From Micromussa lordhowensis (taxonomy: Eukaryota > Cnidaria > Anthozoa > Scleractinia > Lobophylliidae): a stretch of DNA of 64,000 nucleotides. Under the pieces are notes generated by a model, which was not told the origin of the DNA, ran no database searches, and worked only from the letters and a program-made list of their open reading frames with translations. Position 1 is the stretch's first letter; each line of letters starts with the position of its first letter. The DNA is taken from the NCBI GenBank assembly GCA_964020085.1, contig OZ026603.1:32766006-32830005 (forward strand), read 5' to 3'. The position numbers and the translations under genes are program-made. Below are positions 61,560-64,000 of the stretch, piece by piece.

Positions 61560-64000
61560 AAATATCAAGTAACATCTCAGAATCGAGGGAATATAATCAT
61601 TGACAGAATAAGCAAAGATATTCATGATTAGCTCAGTTGTAATGTGGAAGTAATTCAATTTTTAACCATGAGTAGATTATTCAGAAGTTTGAAGGCCAAG
61701 GTAAGAGCCAAATAAAATTTCCATAGGTAAAATGTCCCTAATTCCAGGAGGTAAGAAAATATGGGAGTGATATTTTATGGACTAAATTTTTCTATGTGCA
61801 CTGATAATGTAGCACTAGCTACCTCCGTCTAATATATTCTTCAATCTCTTCAGCTTTTGTTGTTCACGATAACACTATTTTCTGTTCAAAAGTAGGAAGT
61901 AGCTGTATTATCGTTAAAGATAAGAAGTGTGACGTCCCATCGCTCTTTGTTTAGAAATATATTTAAGGGGACTCGATCTCAGAAGGTGCCACGTGCATAC
62001 AAACATGCTGAGAAAGAATCACGTAGGATATGCTTTGAAATGTGCAAAAACAAAGCGAAATAACACCACTCAGGCACTGATAGAGCACAGGCGTAACATG
62101 ACAGTTTCACAATATACTATGCGTGTGAATAAAATCCCATTATGAGATATGCTTGTCCTGACATGTGAGGTATCTTAGTAACTTACTCGCCGAAACACAG
62201 TATGGGCATGAGCCCTTCACTTTGCCAGCTACTTAACAGTTGAGTGGAATTTGTTTATCATCAACACTGTTGTTTTAATTTCAACCAAGGACCACTTGGG
62301 AACTATAAGTTTATCTTATGTTCATTAAAACCTTTGTTGAATTTTGAAAAGTATCACAACAAAGGCTGCTGTTTTGTTGGTAGTGACAAGTATGTCAAGT
62401 CTACACCAAATCATAAGCGAGTTTCTCATGGTTTATGTCAACGAATGCTTTTTCCTCAAAGCCTTGCATAATTATACCTAAAACTTAAGTTGCATTTCGT
62501 ATTTTCGTGCGTGGTAATAAAATTTGTATCACAAAAGATAAAAGGACACTGATATTAAAATAAATGCGCATTAATTGCATGTTTGCGGATTTTAACAATA
62601 TTTCCAAAATTGTTCGACATAAATCGACAAGTACGTCGAGAGAGAACATAGAAAAATAGACATTTATTTTTAGTGACATCTTTTATACTTCAGCTTTCAG
62701 TTGCATGTATTTGAACCTATACTTTCGGTGCTACACAATCGAAAATTGTATGCATGTTGCCTGCAGCCAACATTATGTTACAGCCATGATGATTAGCATG
62801 AGAAAACCGATTGATGAAAAAGAATACATGTACGCTTAAAACCAAATCAATTACAAACCCTTTTGATTCAAACAGTGAAAGTTTTAGAAAAACATAATAC
62901 TTCCATTTACCTGTTTATTTGTCTTGCTTTCAAACATGACACTGTATAAGAGGCCATTAGTAATAAAGAAGCTCGGTCACTGATCAGAGAATAAAAACAA
63001 AAGATGGGCTCCGCTGAGGCAATTAGGAGACAACCGCCGTATACCGACAAACCGTTTCGAGACACACGAACTATCTAAAATTTCAAACCGCTGCCGACCT
63101 CGTTAGACTTAATTCTCACAAAGTGATGTCAGATTTTCACCCTGAAGAGTAAATGGCTGTTGATAGGGGAACGTGTAAACTTCGTGACTCTGCTGTCAAC
63201 AGTCTGTATTCGAACATCTGCCACGACTTTACCCTCGGCATCAATTACGAAACCACCAAAAACGCACACAAACAGAACAGTATTGTTCTTTCTTTTGCTT
63301 TAAGGGTTGGACGTATAGAAATATTTTTAAAAAAATGTCATCAGTCATTAGTTCAGTCCAATTTTCATCACGTAGTTAAATTCACGAACACAGTCTTTAA
63401 CTTTTCTTCGGTTTCCTTATCTTTAGAAAACTCATTAGTAACACCATACTGAACTTCAGTTTCAACAAGGAAAATGTTGCGTGTTTTTGGCTCAAAACTG
63501 AATCTTGTCTTACATTATTGCGTACTTTGCCAGTTCATAAAACTAACGTTAGGAGAGCAAAATCTATTTCGAAACCGAGGCAAACACGCGCAAGCTAAGC
63601 ATTTATAAAATGCGATTACTACATGTAAAATACATTACTACATGTATGCCCTTAGATTACAATTTCTAGCCAATCTCACCTTAGATACTGCTGCCATTTT
63701 GGAGCAAAAAGTATCTTGTTAAGATGAAGAAGCTGTTCTACAGACTGCTGTCTTTCTCTCCTGTTAACCTCTATAATACGCCGCCGCCTCCCACTGACTT
63801 CACGTCTTTATGTAAATCAGGACAAAGCCATCTTCATTTAATTGTTGGTCGGGTGTAATTCACTTTGTGAAGGCGTTTGAATAATTTATTAACATTAATC
63901 GCAAAGGAAAGAAATTTTGGGAACATAAAGAGCTGTTCCGAGTTCTAAAAACAAAATTATATTAACTTCCGTCATTAAACTGGAATAGACGGTCTGCTTT
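61560..64000. other. non-coding stretch to the window end
   Basis: No ORF with domain, signal-peptide or splice-site support on either strand; no RNA gene or clear repeat recognised. Confidence 0.45.

Overview
This window is nuclear DNA from a multicellular animal, most likely an anthozoan cnidarian such as a stony coral. That is an inference from three things: spliced rhodopsin-like receptors with short introns, short secreted cysteine-rich proteins, and a very high density of small hairpin, inverted-repeat and retro-type repeats in AT-rich DNA. No bacterial-style operons, CRISPR arrays or rRNA genes are visible.

Layout. 0-4 kb: one minus-strand secreted cysteine-rich protein gene (coding exon 2605-2850, probable 5' UTR exon near 4.1 kb) beside a TTAA-flanked MITE. 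4-17 kb: no protein gene that I can support; one SINE copy ending in a long microsatellite. 17-28.3 kb: a dense field of MITEs and foldbacks, with a second secreted cysteine-rich gene (24732-25067) inside it. 28.3-33.7 kb: a third cysteine-rich gene (30231-31379, two coding exons, TATA box), then a retro-type palindromic element and a 608-bp Mutator-like element that carries the start of a RecQ-type helicase gene. 34-39 kb: gene-poor, with a decayed LINE 3' end and a tRNA-derived SINE. 39.6-61 kb: three paralogous neuropeptide-receptor-like class A GPCRs (39607-41223 plus; 53085-55139 plus; 58522-60983 minus). Each is split by one phase-2 intron inside the DRY codons. They are separated by about 12 kb and 3.4 kb of gene-poor, repeat-bearing DNA. 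61-64 kb: one repeat element and nothing coding that I can support.

How the genes relate. The GPCRs form a tandem family that arose by local duplication, with the third copy inverted. They share intron position, an unusual TM6 without the toggle-switch tryptophan, and the same TM7 ending. The three cysteine-rich proteins look like a divergent secreted family: they share the core spacing C-x5-C-x2/3-C-x6-C-x3-C and an intron at or just after the start codon. I see no direct functional link between the two families.

Most notable for follow-up: (1) four insertions of a compact palindromic or single-arm element, each bounded by a 12-19 bp target-site duplication; the three inverted copies carry hammerhead-ribozyme-like cores, which points to Penelope-like or retrozyme retroelements rather than MITEs; (2) a Pack-MULE-like element with a 9-bp target-site duplication that has captured a RecQ helicase N-terminus; (3) the GPCR trio lacking W6.48; (4) a cysteine-rich protein with a highly cationic tail behind a furin-like site.
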